From the NCBI GenBank assembly GCA_018257865.1, contig JAEUBA010000005.1, forward strand, positions 310,001-374,000: a stretch of 64,000 nt of DNA, read 5' to 3'. The translations under genes were made by a program, and so were the position numbers. Source of the DNA: Stereocaulon alpinum. Taxonomy: Eukaryota > Ascomycota > Lecanoromycetes > Lecanorales > Stereocaulaceae. The stretch's first letter is position 1; every line of letters starts with the position of its first letter. Of the stretch, positions 42,874 through 54,431 are shown piece by piece. The notes under the pieces were generated by a model that was not told the DNA's origin, ran no database searches, and worked only from the letters and a program-made list of their open reading frames with translations.

Positions 42874-45171
42874 CTAGATGTTTTTAAATGGAGGCCGAAA
42901 TGGCAGATTCGACATTGTCCTCTTTAATCTAGGCGTCACGCCCAGCTCCAAATTGTCCTCCACCACCTGAGATCGGCTGCTGCGAAACAATCCCTGTGCC
43001 TGCGACTTTCGCCGCACAATGCTATGCTGCCCTTTCTCGATTGACCTGAGCTTCTCTACGGCTTTTGAGAAGTACCCTCCCTCAGTCGGGCTTGCTTCGC
43101 GGACGGGATGATTGGGTTCTCCGCCAAGGTCAAGAGACTCGTCTCGTAGCTCGTCGAGCAGCATGGAATCATCCTCTGGGACTAAAGGCAGTATGTCAGC
43201 TTTGTTCTAGGCCCTTCCCACGTGTACACGTACCACTTGTCTGCAGTTGCTTGTACGTATCCTTGACCTCCAGTAACCCCAATGATGTAATTTCATGGAT
43301 CGGCGGCTTTGGAATGCACCCTGGCTGGACTGCACCATACCATATGGCATTGTGAGAGTCGAAGAGTTGTTCGGCGTCATCGTTGTCATCTGTTGGGTTT
43401 TCACGTTCCACTCCCAGCATCATCATACCCTTCTCATCTGCATCGTGGAAGCTGGTTATTCGACGACGCTTCAACCATCCGTTGCGTTCTGATTTTGATG
43501 GAGGCCGTATGGCTTGACTGCTTTCCGTACTTGTTTCGGAGACTCGCAGAGAGAGCTCAGGCTCCGAGACTGGTGGCTCGTGAGTGGGTGCAACAGGGGA
43601 CTGCTTGGATTTTTCATGGCTGCGACCTTCAGATGAAGGCTGGTGCGGCGAAGCCAGCGGATGGGCTTTATCAAAAACGGCTCCTGTATCAGTCCTGGTT
43701 ATACCAATACGTAGTCTGGCCTGCTTGCCATTACTCCTGGAACGTCTTTCATGATGCGTGAGATCGCTCGCTTCCAGAGGTGAAGCCAGAATCCGTGGCA
43801 TCTTTGGCGTATGTTTAGTCTTCGGAACTGATATCGTAGATGAGACTTTCGTTGAGAGCTCAAGTGGACGATGAGGCGTCAGCATGAAACGCACCGTCTT
43901 TGCACGCTTTGCCTTTCGTCGATGCGAGGCTGAGCGAGTGCTATTCGATATCTTCATCGAGATGCCTTCGAACCCACTTCCAAGCTTCCATCTTGGCGAT
44001 TTTGTGGCTTTTGGCGTCATCGGTGGGAATCTGAAGTTGTCAGGATCGATGCTGGTACGTCGAGGTTGGACTGTGTCGCGGCGATATCTGGTCATTGACT
44101 TCCCAACGTTGGCTTCGTTGGCTGTTCTGACTATGCCGGCGCTCTTCATAATTGACTTGGGTCGTTCGTGGCTGTCGAAATGGTCTTTGCACGAGTTGGG
44201 AGTAGCTGTAATATTCAGACTGCTTTCACGCTGTAGGTTCAGATTAGCCGGAGATCTCGTCATGGTAATCAAGCCCTTGCCTTAGCTTTTGCTGGAGAAT
44301 CTGAATGCAACGGCAATTCTGCCACGAGTGCTAGCTCACTGACAGGCGCTCTTCTCCTCTTCCTTTTTCTTGTAGTCTTCTCCGTAAGAATTTCGGCCAC
44401 TGATGAAGCCGTTGGCTCCTTATCAGTCTCATCAACTGCATGCAGATCTTGGGTCGTGCTATTTGGCGGAAGTTGCGGCTCCTGACCCGTTGGCATGTAG
44501 GTATCGCGACCCTCCGTGTTTGATAATGCCGTCGCCTTAGTCGGAGAAATAGCCCCTTGTTCATTACCGCGCTGTTCGTGATTGGCCGTTGGGGGCTGAG
44601 TACAGAACAGTTGCGAGGTATCCGGTAGACTTTCCGTTGGTGGCGAGGTCTGCCTGACTTTCTTCACATATGTACGAACGACCTTTGGTGCTTCCAACGA
44701 TTCATTCCCGTCGTCCTCGGGAGCCCCGTCTATTGTCTTTGCCTTCTCCGCTTCGAAGCATGGAACAGAGTACTGCTGGGTGTGGTCAATAGCTTCTTCG
44801 GTGTATGATTCGGGTGGTTCCAGGACCCGTAGTGTTTCGGCCAATGATCTGGTCGATTGTAATGCATCTTGCACTGCTGTTATTCCTGATGTTCCTTCAT
44901 TGATGGGACTGGGTAAAGCTGCTTTCAAGCCTGGTCTTCTTAAGCCTCCAAGGAATTCGTAAACGCTTGTTATCTTGACCTGCTTCACATCGGCGTTGGG
45001 CCTTTTTGTCGTGGTTGTCGATGCTTTGTCGACTGCACTAGGTAACGTGGGTTTGGACACTGGCCGCTTTAGCCCTCGAAGAAAGTCCTGCACTGATATG
45101 GTCTTGCCCTGGCTGACGTTATATCGTGTGATGGTGACGGTTGGGAGGGTAGACTGCGTCACCGAAGCCAT
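42874..45171 (-). CDS. 728-residue basic protein of unknown function with N-terminal duplicated motif
   Basis: Three exons (45171-44340, 44280-43234, 43181-42874) join with consistent phases. Without splicing, two ORFs appear that nearly touch at 44269; the GTGAGC...CTAAG intron (59 bp) fuses them. The N-terminus contains two similar motifs, SVQDFLRGLKRPVSKPTLPS and SVYEFLGGLRRPGLKAALPS, about 35 residues apart. The middle is Ser/Thr-rich, with basic clusters (TTRKRKRRRAP, SHRRKAKRAKTVRF, GWLKRRRITSF) that look like nuclear localisation signals. KTVRF fits the consensus of a PP1 docking motif, but short motifs occur by chance. The C-terminus has DDSMLLDELRDES. The protein looks nuclear and mostly disordered, and I do not recognise a family. 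Two separate genes remain a weaker alternative. Confidence 0.65.
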
Positions 45172-45999
45172 CGTGGCTCAGGACCAGTTAGATGCGCTAC
45201 AGTTCGATCAGAACGTCGCACCCCAGGCTGCTATAGGTTCCAATAGCGAACACCCTGGACAAGGTCAAGACAGTCATTCAAGCTCAGACAGAGATTATAG
45301 AGGACCTAGGACTATCGGTTGACCAAGCCGGCCATGCAAGGTTGGCTAGCAAATGAGGAAAGAGGGTTCAAGTATTATGCACCGCCGTAGAGCCTGCGCG
45401 GAAAGCGAAGCAGACGGCCGCACAGGTAATATTTCAGGGGCGGTTGAGCGTCCAAAAAGGATTAACGGTAGTCGCAATAAAAAGGAAGCCAAGGAAAATA
45501 CCAGGCGTACAGGCCATGAAGTAGCAGCAGACAAGGGCCTCGGTGGACCAATGTCTCTCTATATGACCCGAGAAAAGAGCGAAGACGAGGACACTGAGTC
45601 TCACAGCGGTACAAAACAGTAGACGGTCAAAAGGCCAGGATATTGATTGAGTTGGGTGAAAGCTTGGCGGCAATCATGCGTGCTTCAGCTCCAGCTATTC
45701 AAGTACCACTTGCCTTGCCAGATTCGAGACTCGTTGTCTTGATACATGAAGATGCAGAACTCTTGCCATGAAAAGTATTCTTCAAGAGAGGCATTCGTAG
45801 TAACCCTGTGCAATCTGCTTCTAAGTCATTATGTCTATGCAACGCTGCATGATATTGTAAGATACTCGACGAAGGCAGCCGACATTGTGGCACTGAATTG
45901 TAGACATAGCCTCTACCATTCTAACCATGCTTGTTCCTCGATGCTTCATCCCGGCAAATGCCGCACCAACTAATATTCCCAGCCATTTTCTTATTCCCC
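45172..45999. other. 0.83 kb with broken coding-like stretches
   Basis: Upstream of the 728-residue protein gene and downstream of PP2A. On the plus strand, short stop-bounded stretches look protein-like (for example NTLDKVKTVIQAQTEIIEDL at about 45248-45307, and a Lys/Arg-rich stretch near 45400-45520), but stops interrupt every frame. This could be a decayed gene or transposon fragment. No start, intron set or family was found. Confidence 0.35.
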
Positions 46000-47271
46000 T
46001 CACAGAAAGTAATCTGGAGTACGTCTAGAAACCATAGGTTCGCCAGCCCGTGGGCAGGGGTCGAACTGTAAGCTGTAAATCATTAGCACAGTGCTAGCAG
46101 TCTAGTATTGCAGCGCATACAAGGTGTATTTCAAGTGTTCATCAATCTCCATTATCGCTGCCTGGTTTCCACAACGATAACAATAATTCGGTGCTGAGGA
46201 TATCAGTAAGACCACAAAGCCGCAGAGCCTAAGAGCGCACCTGAGAAAATCGTAACAACGTTTCTGTCTTGGCTCCAATTATATCCCTCCATAACGAGCT
46301 GATGGGCTCTTGCAACGAGCGTTAACCCGTTATTGTGGTTGAATGCTTCTGAGATGTCCTGTCCAAATGTGTAGCCAGCACCTCGCGGACTTATTCCCCA
46401 TCCACATCTATCATCGGGGTCACTCCAGAGTAGGTCGCACATCGGGCCCTCGTGTGGCACCTCTTGAATCCTGTCCAACGCTCTTATGTTGTCAAGAGTG
46501 TCAATGCTGGGCGATAGTCCTCCGTGTAGGCAGAAGATTTGATTGTCGATGAGGGCAGTGAGAGGAAGATAGTCGAAGAGATCTGTAAAATACTTCCAGA
46601 CGTTGGCGTTGCCATACTTTCGGAGACATTCATCGTAGAAGCCGTATACTTGTGTAATTTGGCGGGATTCATGATTGCCGCGCAGGATGGTGATGCGTTG
46701 GGGGTATCGTATCTTTAGTGCAACGAGGAGGGTGACGGTTTCAACCGAGTAGTATCCTCGGTCAACATAGTCGCCTGCGCTCATGTGTGTCAGTATAATG
46801 GATAAGACGGATGGCCTGACCCTCACCCATGAACAGGTAATTTGTGTCTGGATTCGGTCCCCCAATCTTGAAGAGCTCCATCAGGTCGTGGAATTGACCG
46901 TGAATGTCTCCGCAAACAGTCACCGGGCATTTCTATTCTATGCGTTAGTGACTGTGACACTTTGCAGACGATCCTAGTTTCCCGGGTTTCATACTACAGG
47001 CTGAACATTAGACTCATCCTGCAGGACTTCTCGTGCCTAACCAAGCTACTGTCAGTCTCTGTAGTCCTTCAAATACCACAGGCGCCCCGTCGGACTCTGT
47101 CAAGCATACTCTATCGCACAACCTCTGTACATCATTCTCCGCCAGCTGCTTGCAATTCATCAATGACTCTATCCACCCATCTAAGGTTGGTATCGATGCC
47201 GGTTCTGACGCAGGCGATAAACGGTGGGGCTCTGGCAACTTCCCCACATCCACGTCCATCTTCGTATCCAT
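46000..47271 (-). CDS. Protein phosphatase 2A catalytic subunit
   Basis: Six exons (47271-47110, 47036-46995, 46932-46827, 46774-46241, 46193-46121, 46072-46000) encode 329 residues. All metallophosphatase motifs are present: GDIHGQFHD, GDYVDRGYYSVE, RGNHESRQI, HGGLSPSIDTLD, and VARAHQLVMEGYNW. The C-terminus RRTPDYFL is the PP2A signature whose last Leu is carboxyl-methylated in other organisms, which separates it from PP4 and PP6. PP2A forms trimers with A and B subunits and removes Ser/Thr phosphates in cell-cycle and stress control; yeast counterparts are PPH21/PPH22. The N-terminal extension (MDTKMDVDVGKLPEPHRL) before LDGWIESLMNCKQLAE is typical of filamentous ascomycetes. Two small terminal exons carry YCYRCGNQAAIMEI and the tail, so an unspliced reading wrongly ends in LGSAALWSY. 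Confidence 0.95.
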
Positions 47272-47824
47272 GTTTGCGTAAGGTCGTAACAGTTGTATGT
47301 GGAGTATCAAGGAAACGGTCAACAAAGGCGGAAAGATGTTGTCCAAGGGGTCGCGTGTGTATCTGGAGGATCAACGAAAGGGTAATCACGAGGGAGAATT
47401 CAATTGTCGTAGTCAGCTATCTCGAGGATTTTGATAGTCCAATGGACCTCGTAACACAGCTTCTAGCAGATGTATGCGCCAGGAAGCTCTGGTGCGAAAC
47501 GGCTTCTACGTTGTGGCTCAGCAGATTGAGGCTCACTAGCGCGCGGCAGCTCTGTCCAGTCTTGGCATTCAAGCCAGCAAGACAATATAGTGCCTTGGAC
47601 AGCATTCTACGTATACCCGTATTGCACGGAGGACGACTTGCTGTGCGAACCACGAATGCCCACTACATGCCCGTCGCAGACAGAGACGGCTCCCCGCATG
47701 TTTCTCGGTCTAATTTCCAACAGACTGCTTGGGCTAGAGATTTGTACTCAGTCATCATATATCGGCCGTCTAGTAATACAAGGAGTATTAAGGGTATTGA
47801 CATTTTTCTGAGGTGAAAACCGCT
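47272..47824. other. Intergenic, PP2A promoter and SVF1 3' flank, 0.55 kb
   Basis: Both neighbours are on the minus strand. A plus-strand ORF (46962-47816) spans this region and the PP2A first exon antisense; it has no family resemblance and is not called. Confidence 0.4.
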
Positions 47825-49188
47825 TCAGGAAATGAAAGTTGCCTCTGTAAACAATTGTCCTTGCTCTGTCTTCTCGATCCCGTCAATGCTGACCGTGATG
47901 GAGACCTTCTCTTGGGGCGAATACTTTCAGAAATTGTTAGTCAACGATGTCTTCTGTCTTCCAACAATCCCCGCTAACATACCTGGTAAATGTAGGGTTT
48001 TGTTCCTGCTACACCACCAACAATGGTCTTGATGAAGCCTGGAACCTTTTCCATAACATCGACCTTGTCCAGTCTCTTTCCTAGGCTGCCTTCAATCTTT
48101 GCGCTCACCTTCTTCCCGTCCTTTGTTGAACCTCCCCAGACAAACCTGATTGCCTCTGGCTCTGTCCAGTCGTTCGCCGAGTCCTTCTTCGTTTTAGTGT
48201 GTTCGACTGAATTGCCTGCTGAGCCGGCGCAGAGAATCTCTCCGTCAATCGCAATGCCGCCAACGTTGACTATGGTTGAACCGTAAGACGGCGGAGTCGT
48301 ATACTCCATCATGATCGCGGAGTAAGTAGGGGATTGAAAGTCAACGAAATTCCACTTGGCGGCTGTTGAGGGTCAGTGGCTTACCAAAGGGCGACAGGTA
48401 TCATGGAGTGTGATCTTACCAGCATGATGCGGCTTCATTCCTTGTAGAGCATGGGTGAAAAAAGCCCTCCCTTTAAAGTCTATCGGTCCGTCTTTCGTGA
48501 TTATGCTACCTTCCGCATGACATCTGGGCCAGAAACCATGCCTCATCGAGCCCCAAGGTCTACTTGGGTCTGTGCCGAAGTAGCTCTTGCCGTCTTCCCC
48601 CACATGAAATCCAGGTGCCGTTCGCGTGATAGTCAGATTCACAATACTAGCTTCATTTGTAACAGACTTTACTGTATATGATGTAGCATCATCGCTCAGG
48701 GTGATCGCACAACCGTCTGCATGGAAAGAAAGCTTTTCGGCGTCAAAATCAGGGCTATCGAGAGGATCGGAGGACCAGAGGTTGGGAGTCTTGCCGTCAG
48801 GATAGAAGACCTTCGTGTTGAACTGGCATGTAGTGTGAATACCGCTATCATCCGGAGAGTCAGCGTGCCTCTCCACCTAAAGTGGTTTGAAAGGTCTCAC
48901 GCGACATTGCTGTAGATAACTTGGGCCATGCCGATATGCCCACTATCCGCCATCAGGTAGAAGGTCTGTGTTTCGACACATGTTGAGGTCATGGCCGCCC
49001 ATTTTAGATCCTTCTTCTGTAACTCCGTATACTGAGTTTTCTCTGCTTGGGCGGCAACTGACTGGATCGCGGAGGGCCCATAGATTGGTTCCTGGGTCCC
49101 CGCCACATTTGCTACCCTAAGCTGTTAGTATGGATAAGACAACGAAGGTCGGGATTTCAAGTACTCACTGCTGCTTTATCCAATTCAT
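47825..49188 (-). CDS. SVF1: Survival factor Svf1
   Basis: Five exons (49188-49169, 49116-48901, 48844-48420, 48362-47983, 47923-47825) encode 379 residues. Svf1 is a fungal lipocalin-like protein needed for survival under oxidative and cold stress, and it is implicated in ceramide movement from ER to Golgi. The family sequence is seen in order: IYGPSAIQSVAAQ, TQTFYLMADSGHIGMAQVIYSNVAG, TCQFNTKVFYPDGKTPNLW, GFWPRCHAEGSI, FTHALQGMKPHHAAAKWNFV, IMMEYTTPPSYGSTIVNVGGI, and a C-terminal KVSITVSIDGIE. The first exon holds only MNWIKQ, as expected for the short N-terminal helix. All four introns have ordinary sites and phases close. The start lies 312 bp from that of the divergent uL11m gene. Confidence 0.93.
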
Positions 49189-49499
49189 GATGACTGTGAT
49201 GACCGGTAACGATTGCAGATACAAATGTTGTGTTTGCCCCAGGTCTCAGACTTTAGACGTCAAGCTGCAGGCTTCTACCGCGGTCCGGCCCGCTGGAATA
49301 TAAGCCGCCAAAAAGTCGTTGGATCAGCACCTCAGAAACAGACCTCCTGCTACGAACAGAGTCGCAATCGAAACCTAGGACTCAGAAAGGACCAACAACA
49401 ATCTATTCCGTATCTTGCGGGCGACTGCATTGGAGCATCGACCGCAGCACATCGGCCAATCCATATTAAGCATCTCTTAGCATTATAAGATCTATCCAC
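49189..49499. promoter_or_regulatory. Divergent SVF1/uL11m promoter
   Basis: A 311-bp spacer between start codons that point away from each other. No TATA box or repeat is obvious. Confidence 0.5.
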
Positions 49500-50013
49500 A
49501 TGGCTCGAAAAGCGATAAAGAAAGACCTAGTGGTCAAGCTCATCGTTGGAGCTGGCCAAGCAAGCCCCAGTCCACCAGTTGGTCCGGCATTGGGCAGCAA
49601 AGGCGTAAAGAGCATTGATTTTTGCAAGGTAATGGCACTCTATAGCCTCTTCAGCTCCATTATTCTCTAACCCCAGACAGGAATTCAACGCCCGAACTGC
49701 ACACATGACACCTGGCATACCAATTCCCGCTCGCGTCACAGTCCGTCCCGATCGTACGTTCCACTTTGAGCTCCGCACACCTACTACCTCCTATCTGCTC
49801 CTTCAAGCAGCAAATGTCAAAGAGCGCAAGGGGAAGATACGAGGAGCTATGAATCCCGGGAAAGAAAGTGTTGGGGAGGTCTCTTTGAAGCATGTATATG
49901 ACATTGCAAAGATAAAGCAATCAGAGCTGAGGTTGTCGGGATTGCCGCTAGAGGGTCTGTGTAAAAGCGTCATTGGGCAGGCAAGGTCGGTAGGGATTAC
50001 GGTTGTACCTTGA
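49500..50013 (+). CDS. MRPL19: Mitochondrial large-subunit ribosomal protein uL11m
   Basis: Two exons (49500-49628, 49681-50013) encode 153 residues, close to yeast Mrpl19. uL11 proteins sit at the base of the ribosomal stalk and take part in GTPase factor binding. Diagnostic sequence: VVKLIVGAGQASPSPPVGPALGSKGV in the N-terminal domain (written here in overlapping halves), IDFCKEFNARTAHMTPGIPIP across the splice site, and VSLKHVYDIAKIKQSE in the RNA-binding domain. The position of the phase-0 intron is supported by the uninterrupted family match. Protein N-termini in this family act as import signals without a long presequence. It converges on the gene at 50249. Confidence 0.93.
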
Positions 50014-50248
50014 GCAGGGGCGCCGGCTGGAAGTTTGCGCCTGCATAGCGGTGGTGTCTACGTGTACAATTGTGTCTTTATTATTGGCATGAATAAGTGT
50101 ATCATCCTTCTTCCGCTGTGGCCTTGGCTTTCGTCCACCATTGTACAAAGAATGCTATCAGCAAGCATCATACCTAAGCCTCGCGCATACAGTACAAAAG
50201 AACGTAGTCGAAAGGAAACATTGAACTCTACACCATGTGTTCGTCCAG

Positions 50249-51334
50249 TCATTGATTCTCCAATCGAAAGATGCCGCCTTCCTTTACAAGCCCAACGCGG
50301 AATTGCTCAATGGTAGGCGGATGCTTGACTCCTTTCAGTGTCAATTCCTGCAGACCCCCAGACTCTCCTAATTTTTGAAGGAATGGCTTGACCTATCCTA
50401 CGTTATCAGCAACCGTAAGGCTTCCGACAGGGACACTCTTACCAACAATCCTTCGCTCTCTGTTAATTGCCACTCGGTGAAGTCCAAGGTCAGTTTCTCA
50501 AGGGCAGGGAACCCGAGAGCATTCCTGCCACCCCATGGACACAAGTCGTCGTTCTCACTGAACAATGTTGTAGACCAGTCACGCCAGATATGGTCGCGAT
50601 TTGGTGCTGCATTGTGTCCATTAACTCCCATGGTGGAGTGCCATCGGTACTCTGCATTCAAATTGAGAACCATACATCGAATCATTGTCAACCTTCCCAT
50701 AGGCGCTAATTTGAAGTTGAAAGCTTTACGAAGATTAGCAGACGTCAGCATTCGTCGGCTCCCTAAGTACCTGAATCTCTGAAGCTTATAAACCCACCTA
50801 AAGGATATCCGATCAAGCTCTTACTCTGAAAATAGCGGATTGAGTTGGCTGAAGAGAACGAAAACGTGTTCTGTCCATACAGAATGGGCAAAGCTTCATT
50901 GTAGATTAAACGGCAGGTCCTTAAGATCGTAGCGTCAATGTTGGGGATGGGTTTGTAGTTGTCAAGAAGTGCAGTATCTTTACTACCTAGATGCTTATGT
51001 GCTTTCTCGATTGGTTCCAGGGTCGTCAAGAGATGATTGTATATCATGTGTCTGATCTCAACAGGTATTGCGAAAAAAAGTGGACAATCATCTTGATCCT
51101 TTGGAGGTACAGGATCATCTTTTGGATCGATCTTGACACCACTCTTCTGAACTTCGCTTAGCCACCATCTGATCCATCGGACATTGAAGCACCCACCTTA
51201 GCCATATCCCAGTCGCTTATGCCAGATCTATGATCACATCTGGCTGGAGAAGGCTCCCGCTTCGGACGCCCATAATTAAATTGAAAGCTGAAAAGGTTTC
51301 CTACTCCGAAAGCAAATGATAGGTGTGTGGGCAT
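50249..51334 (-). CDS. Fungal-specific protein of the F-box/2EXR-like type
   Basis: Four exons (51334-51197, 51146-50825, 50762-50443, 50392-50249) encode 307 residues with closing phases. The centre reads PLFFAIPVEIRHMIYNHLL and later ILRTCRLIYNEALPILYGQN, the hallmark of a very large ascomycete family with an F-box-like or 2EXR-like N-terminal domain whose function is mostly unknown. The C-terminal half begins RRMLTSANLRKAFNFKLAP and includes LEKLTLDFTEWQLTESEGL, then VKPFLQKLGESGGLQELTLK. The three introns are 50-62 bp. The start ATG 51334 follows from the open first exon (MPTHLSFAFGVGNLFSFQFN). The acceptor at 50763 is less certain because other AGs lie nearby. No orthologue name is known to me. 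Confidence 0.75.
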
Positions 51335-51970
51335 TATGCCAGTTACGTGCGTCGTTGATTGGAAATTGTCAGAAGGGCGAGGCGGATACGGCTTTAGCTT
51401 GGTTGGAACTGTTGGATTTCAAATCATACAGATACGATAAGGAAATCGTATTAGCTTCATACCCGTACAGCAACTTCGGTCGTCCCAATAGTCCAGACGG
51501 AAGGTCCTGGTCTGGAGATATCATCGGCTGTCTAAGGTCCTTTACTGGTACGCAGCTAGACGAGTAGGGACCCTTTTGATAGAGCACCAGAAGCGCGTAC
51601 CGGAGCGGCTAAACTGCCCGTAAGATCTAAGGTTTCGGCTAGGCTGATAGAGTAATCGAGCCTTCGAGCCTGAATCATCCCACCTGCCGAAGGTGCAGAG
51701 ATCAACAACCCGTTGCCCGTTTCGCATCTGCTGTCGGACACCAGCATCCCACGACGTCCCACCATCTATCTTTCGATACACGCCCATTGAGAAGGCCACT
51801 TGTTGTGACGGTAGGGACTACTAAGTACTAATACCAATTGATTGTCGTCATCCCGACCCCAAGGCTAGCATCGGCCGCTTCTCGGTAGTCCCAACATGAG
51901 ATTTTGCCTGTCGGGGGATTGAATCTTTTTCGAGACTTTTTCCCGCGTCTGAAGCGCAGTAAGTTGAGAG
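51335..51970. promoter_or_regulatory. Divergent upstream region, 0.64 kb
   Basis: Between the start of the 307-residue protein gene (minus) and the kinase gene (plus). No further gene was recognised; the small ORFs at 51316-51567 and 51542-51799 lack support. Confidence 0.4.
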
Positions 51971-54431
51971 ATGGAGTCGTCCGTCCCTAGAGATCTATTG
52001 GAGCCTCAAGGTCAGTCGGCCCGACTCAAGATTCGTGGCACAGTCAGCTTATTCATGTAAAATTCAAGGTGAAGGTGTTCAGGCTTCCAATGTTGTGCAG
52101 AAGCCTCCACCGGTGCAGGCGGGTGCACAAGCATTGGGAGGCACGCTGCCACAAACAGTTAGATTTGCATCTGTCAATCAGGAGATAGAACCGTCCCAAC
52201 AACTGCAATCCAACAGCCAAGCCTCCGAAGACGCACGCCCTCCCATTAGCTCTCAAGCCGAGGATGAAATACGCAGCTTGTCATTAGGACTACACAATTC
52301 TCATATGCATCAAAGACGGACGGGCAACTTCGCCTTCGACCCTGTGTCCCTGCCGGTGTCAAGGGCGCCTTCGAATGAGTCCAGTCCATACCATACCTCG
52401 CGCGAGCCCACAAGATCTGGCGCACCGTCTCCAAAAGCCTCTCCTGCGACCTCTACAGTGCCGACGCCTCTGCTGAGTCCCGCTGATTCACATCACGTTC
52501 CCGATGGATCCGGCGCAAATTTGGCCAAGGTACATCCAGACCCGGTCCAGATGGCTCCGCAGATGTCAGGGCCGCGCAAAGAGCCAACTCCAGGAAGCAC
52601 AGCAACATCTAGGCCATCGACGCCATCAGAGAATATGTCTACCCGCCCAACCTCCGTCTCTCAAGGCCCCGGCGCAACAGACCCGTACGCAAAGCAGGCA
52701 TTCGCTATCGGACCTAGCGATGGATCCTCTAAAGGCGAAAGCTCTGCAACTGCTTCGCGCCAGACAAGCCCCGCTCAAGCTGAAGGTGGATCTGGGACAG
52801 TCACACCCCCTTTCCAAAGGCCATTCACACCCGCCGGTAATCCAGATGATCCCTACGCGAGAAGTAAAAGGCCTCCGCAAAGTAGGAATCTCGATTCGAT
52901 TGACAAAAGGTTCGTCTTTGGGGATGCAAGACGTCGGTCTGGTGTCAATTCGACAGGTGCTTCCTCAGGATCCTTACCGCGCTCCAGCAGCGGAAACGAT
53001 CTTAAAGCCGAAAACAGGAAGTCTACCTTTTCATTACATTCACTAGGAGGGCAGAAAGATCATCTCGGACATCTCGACGAAAAGCCGCATGGATCCATGT
53101 CGGAATTGAAGCGTTTCTTTGGGATTGGTTCGCATCACAAATCGAAAAGGTCACAATCACCGGCAACAGCAGTAAAAGCGTCAGTCAATGGCTCAGGGAC
53201 CAGAACTCCACCACATCAGAATGCTGGGACCAGTGTCCCTTTCGCTGATGACCACGGCCTTCAAACGAAGTGGGGCAAATTTGGAAAAGTCCTTGGGTCG
53301 GGTGCCGGAGGCTCAGTCAAGCTAATGAAGCGCGGCAGCGACGGTTTGACTTTCGCTGTCAAGCAGTTTCGAGATCGGCATTCTTACGAGACAGAGCGAG
53401 ATTATAATAAGAAAGTAACAGCAGAATTCTGCATTGGGTCTACACTGCACCATGGCAACATCATCGAGACGTTAGACATTGTGCATGAGAAGGGCCACTG
53501 GTATGAGGTCATGGAGTACGCGCCTTTCGATCTGTTCGCAATTGTTATGACCGGCAAGATGTCAAGAGAAGAAATCGCATGTTCATTCATTCAGATAGTA
53601 AATGGGGTCGCGTTCCTGCACAGCATGGGTCTTGCGCACAGAGATCTCAAGCTGGATAATGTGGTGGTTAATGAGCATGGCATAATGAAGTTGATCGATT
53701 TTGGTAGCGCCAGTGTTTTTAGATACCCATTTGAGAATGATATCATACTGGCAAGCGGTACGTCGTCAATGGTCTGCTAACATCGAGATCGATACTAACA
53801 AGAAGCAGGCGTTGTCGGTTCCGATCCCTACCTGGCGCCTGAAGTCTACGACCTTCCCAAGTACGATCCGCGGCCCACGGATATCTGGTCTCTTGCAATT
53901 ATCTTCGCCTGCATGTCCCTGCGAAGGTTCCCGTGGAAAGCGCCTCGGGTTACGGATAACTCATTCAAGCTGTTTATCTCACCGCCAACGCCAGGTACAT
54001 TGCCTACAGAGCTAGCGAAAGAGCGTTCGAAGTCCGCAACAGATATTACACCTGCTGTGGCAGACGATCGTCGTAGTTCAGCCCCACATGCACAACACCA
54101 TCACGGAGGGACCTCAGACAATGCAGATCACACAAAGGCTCAAGACGAATCAGCTGGGGGGACACGGAATGACGCGCCAAAACCAGAGGTTATAAAGGGA
54201 CCCTGGCGGTTGCTACGTCTGCTCCCTAGAGAAACGCGGGTAATCATAGGAAGAATGCTTCAGATTAACCCAAAGCAGCGGGCTACTATGGAAGAAATGA
54301 TGGCAGATCCGTGGATAACAAATACACCAGTGTGCGAACAGGTTGAAGGCGGCAGGGTCATAAAAGCTAAAGGCCATGAGCACACCCTGGAACCTGGTAC
54401 GGCCACTGTTCCCGCACCTACCCAAAAATAA
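51971..54431 (+). CDS. HAL4/SAT4-type serine/threonine protein kinase
   Basis: Three exons (51971-52010, 52069-53757, 53809-54431) encode 783 residues. The kinase domain starts near residue 413 (WGKFGKVLGSGAGGSVKLMK), with FAVKQF for the ATP-binding Lys,HRDLKLDN for the catalytic loop (about 537), DFGSASVF and GSDPYLAPEVYD. The block TAEFCIGSTLHHGNIIETLD is typical of the yeast Hal4/Sat4-Hal5 and S. pombe Oca2 group, which stabilise potassium and nutrient transporters at the plasma membrane. The first 410 residues are Ser/Pro/Thr-rich and disordered. A poorly conserved insert rich in His, Asp and Ser (about 660-710) separates the C-lobe parts before LLPRETRVIIGRMLQINPKQR. The second intron interrupts the activation segment just after the DFG region. 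Assignment to HAL4 rather than HAL5 or PTK2 is by resemblance only. Confidence 0.88.

Noticed and set aside
44263..44285. Two overlapping genes meeting at a TGA/ATG junction
   Set aside because: A GTGAGC...CTAAG intron joins the two frames with matching phase, giving one continuous protein; two genes would need a 9-base gap and a shared promoter.
46962..47816. 284-codon plus-strand ORF
   Set aside because: Antisense to PP2A exons 1-2 and their intergenic flank, with no family resemblance.
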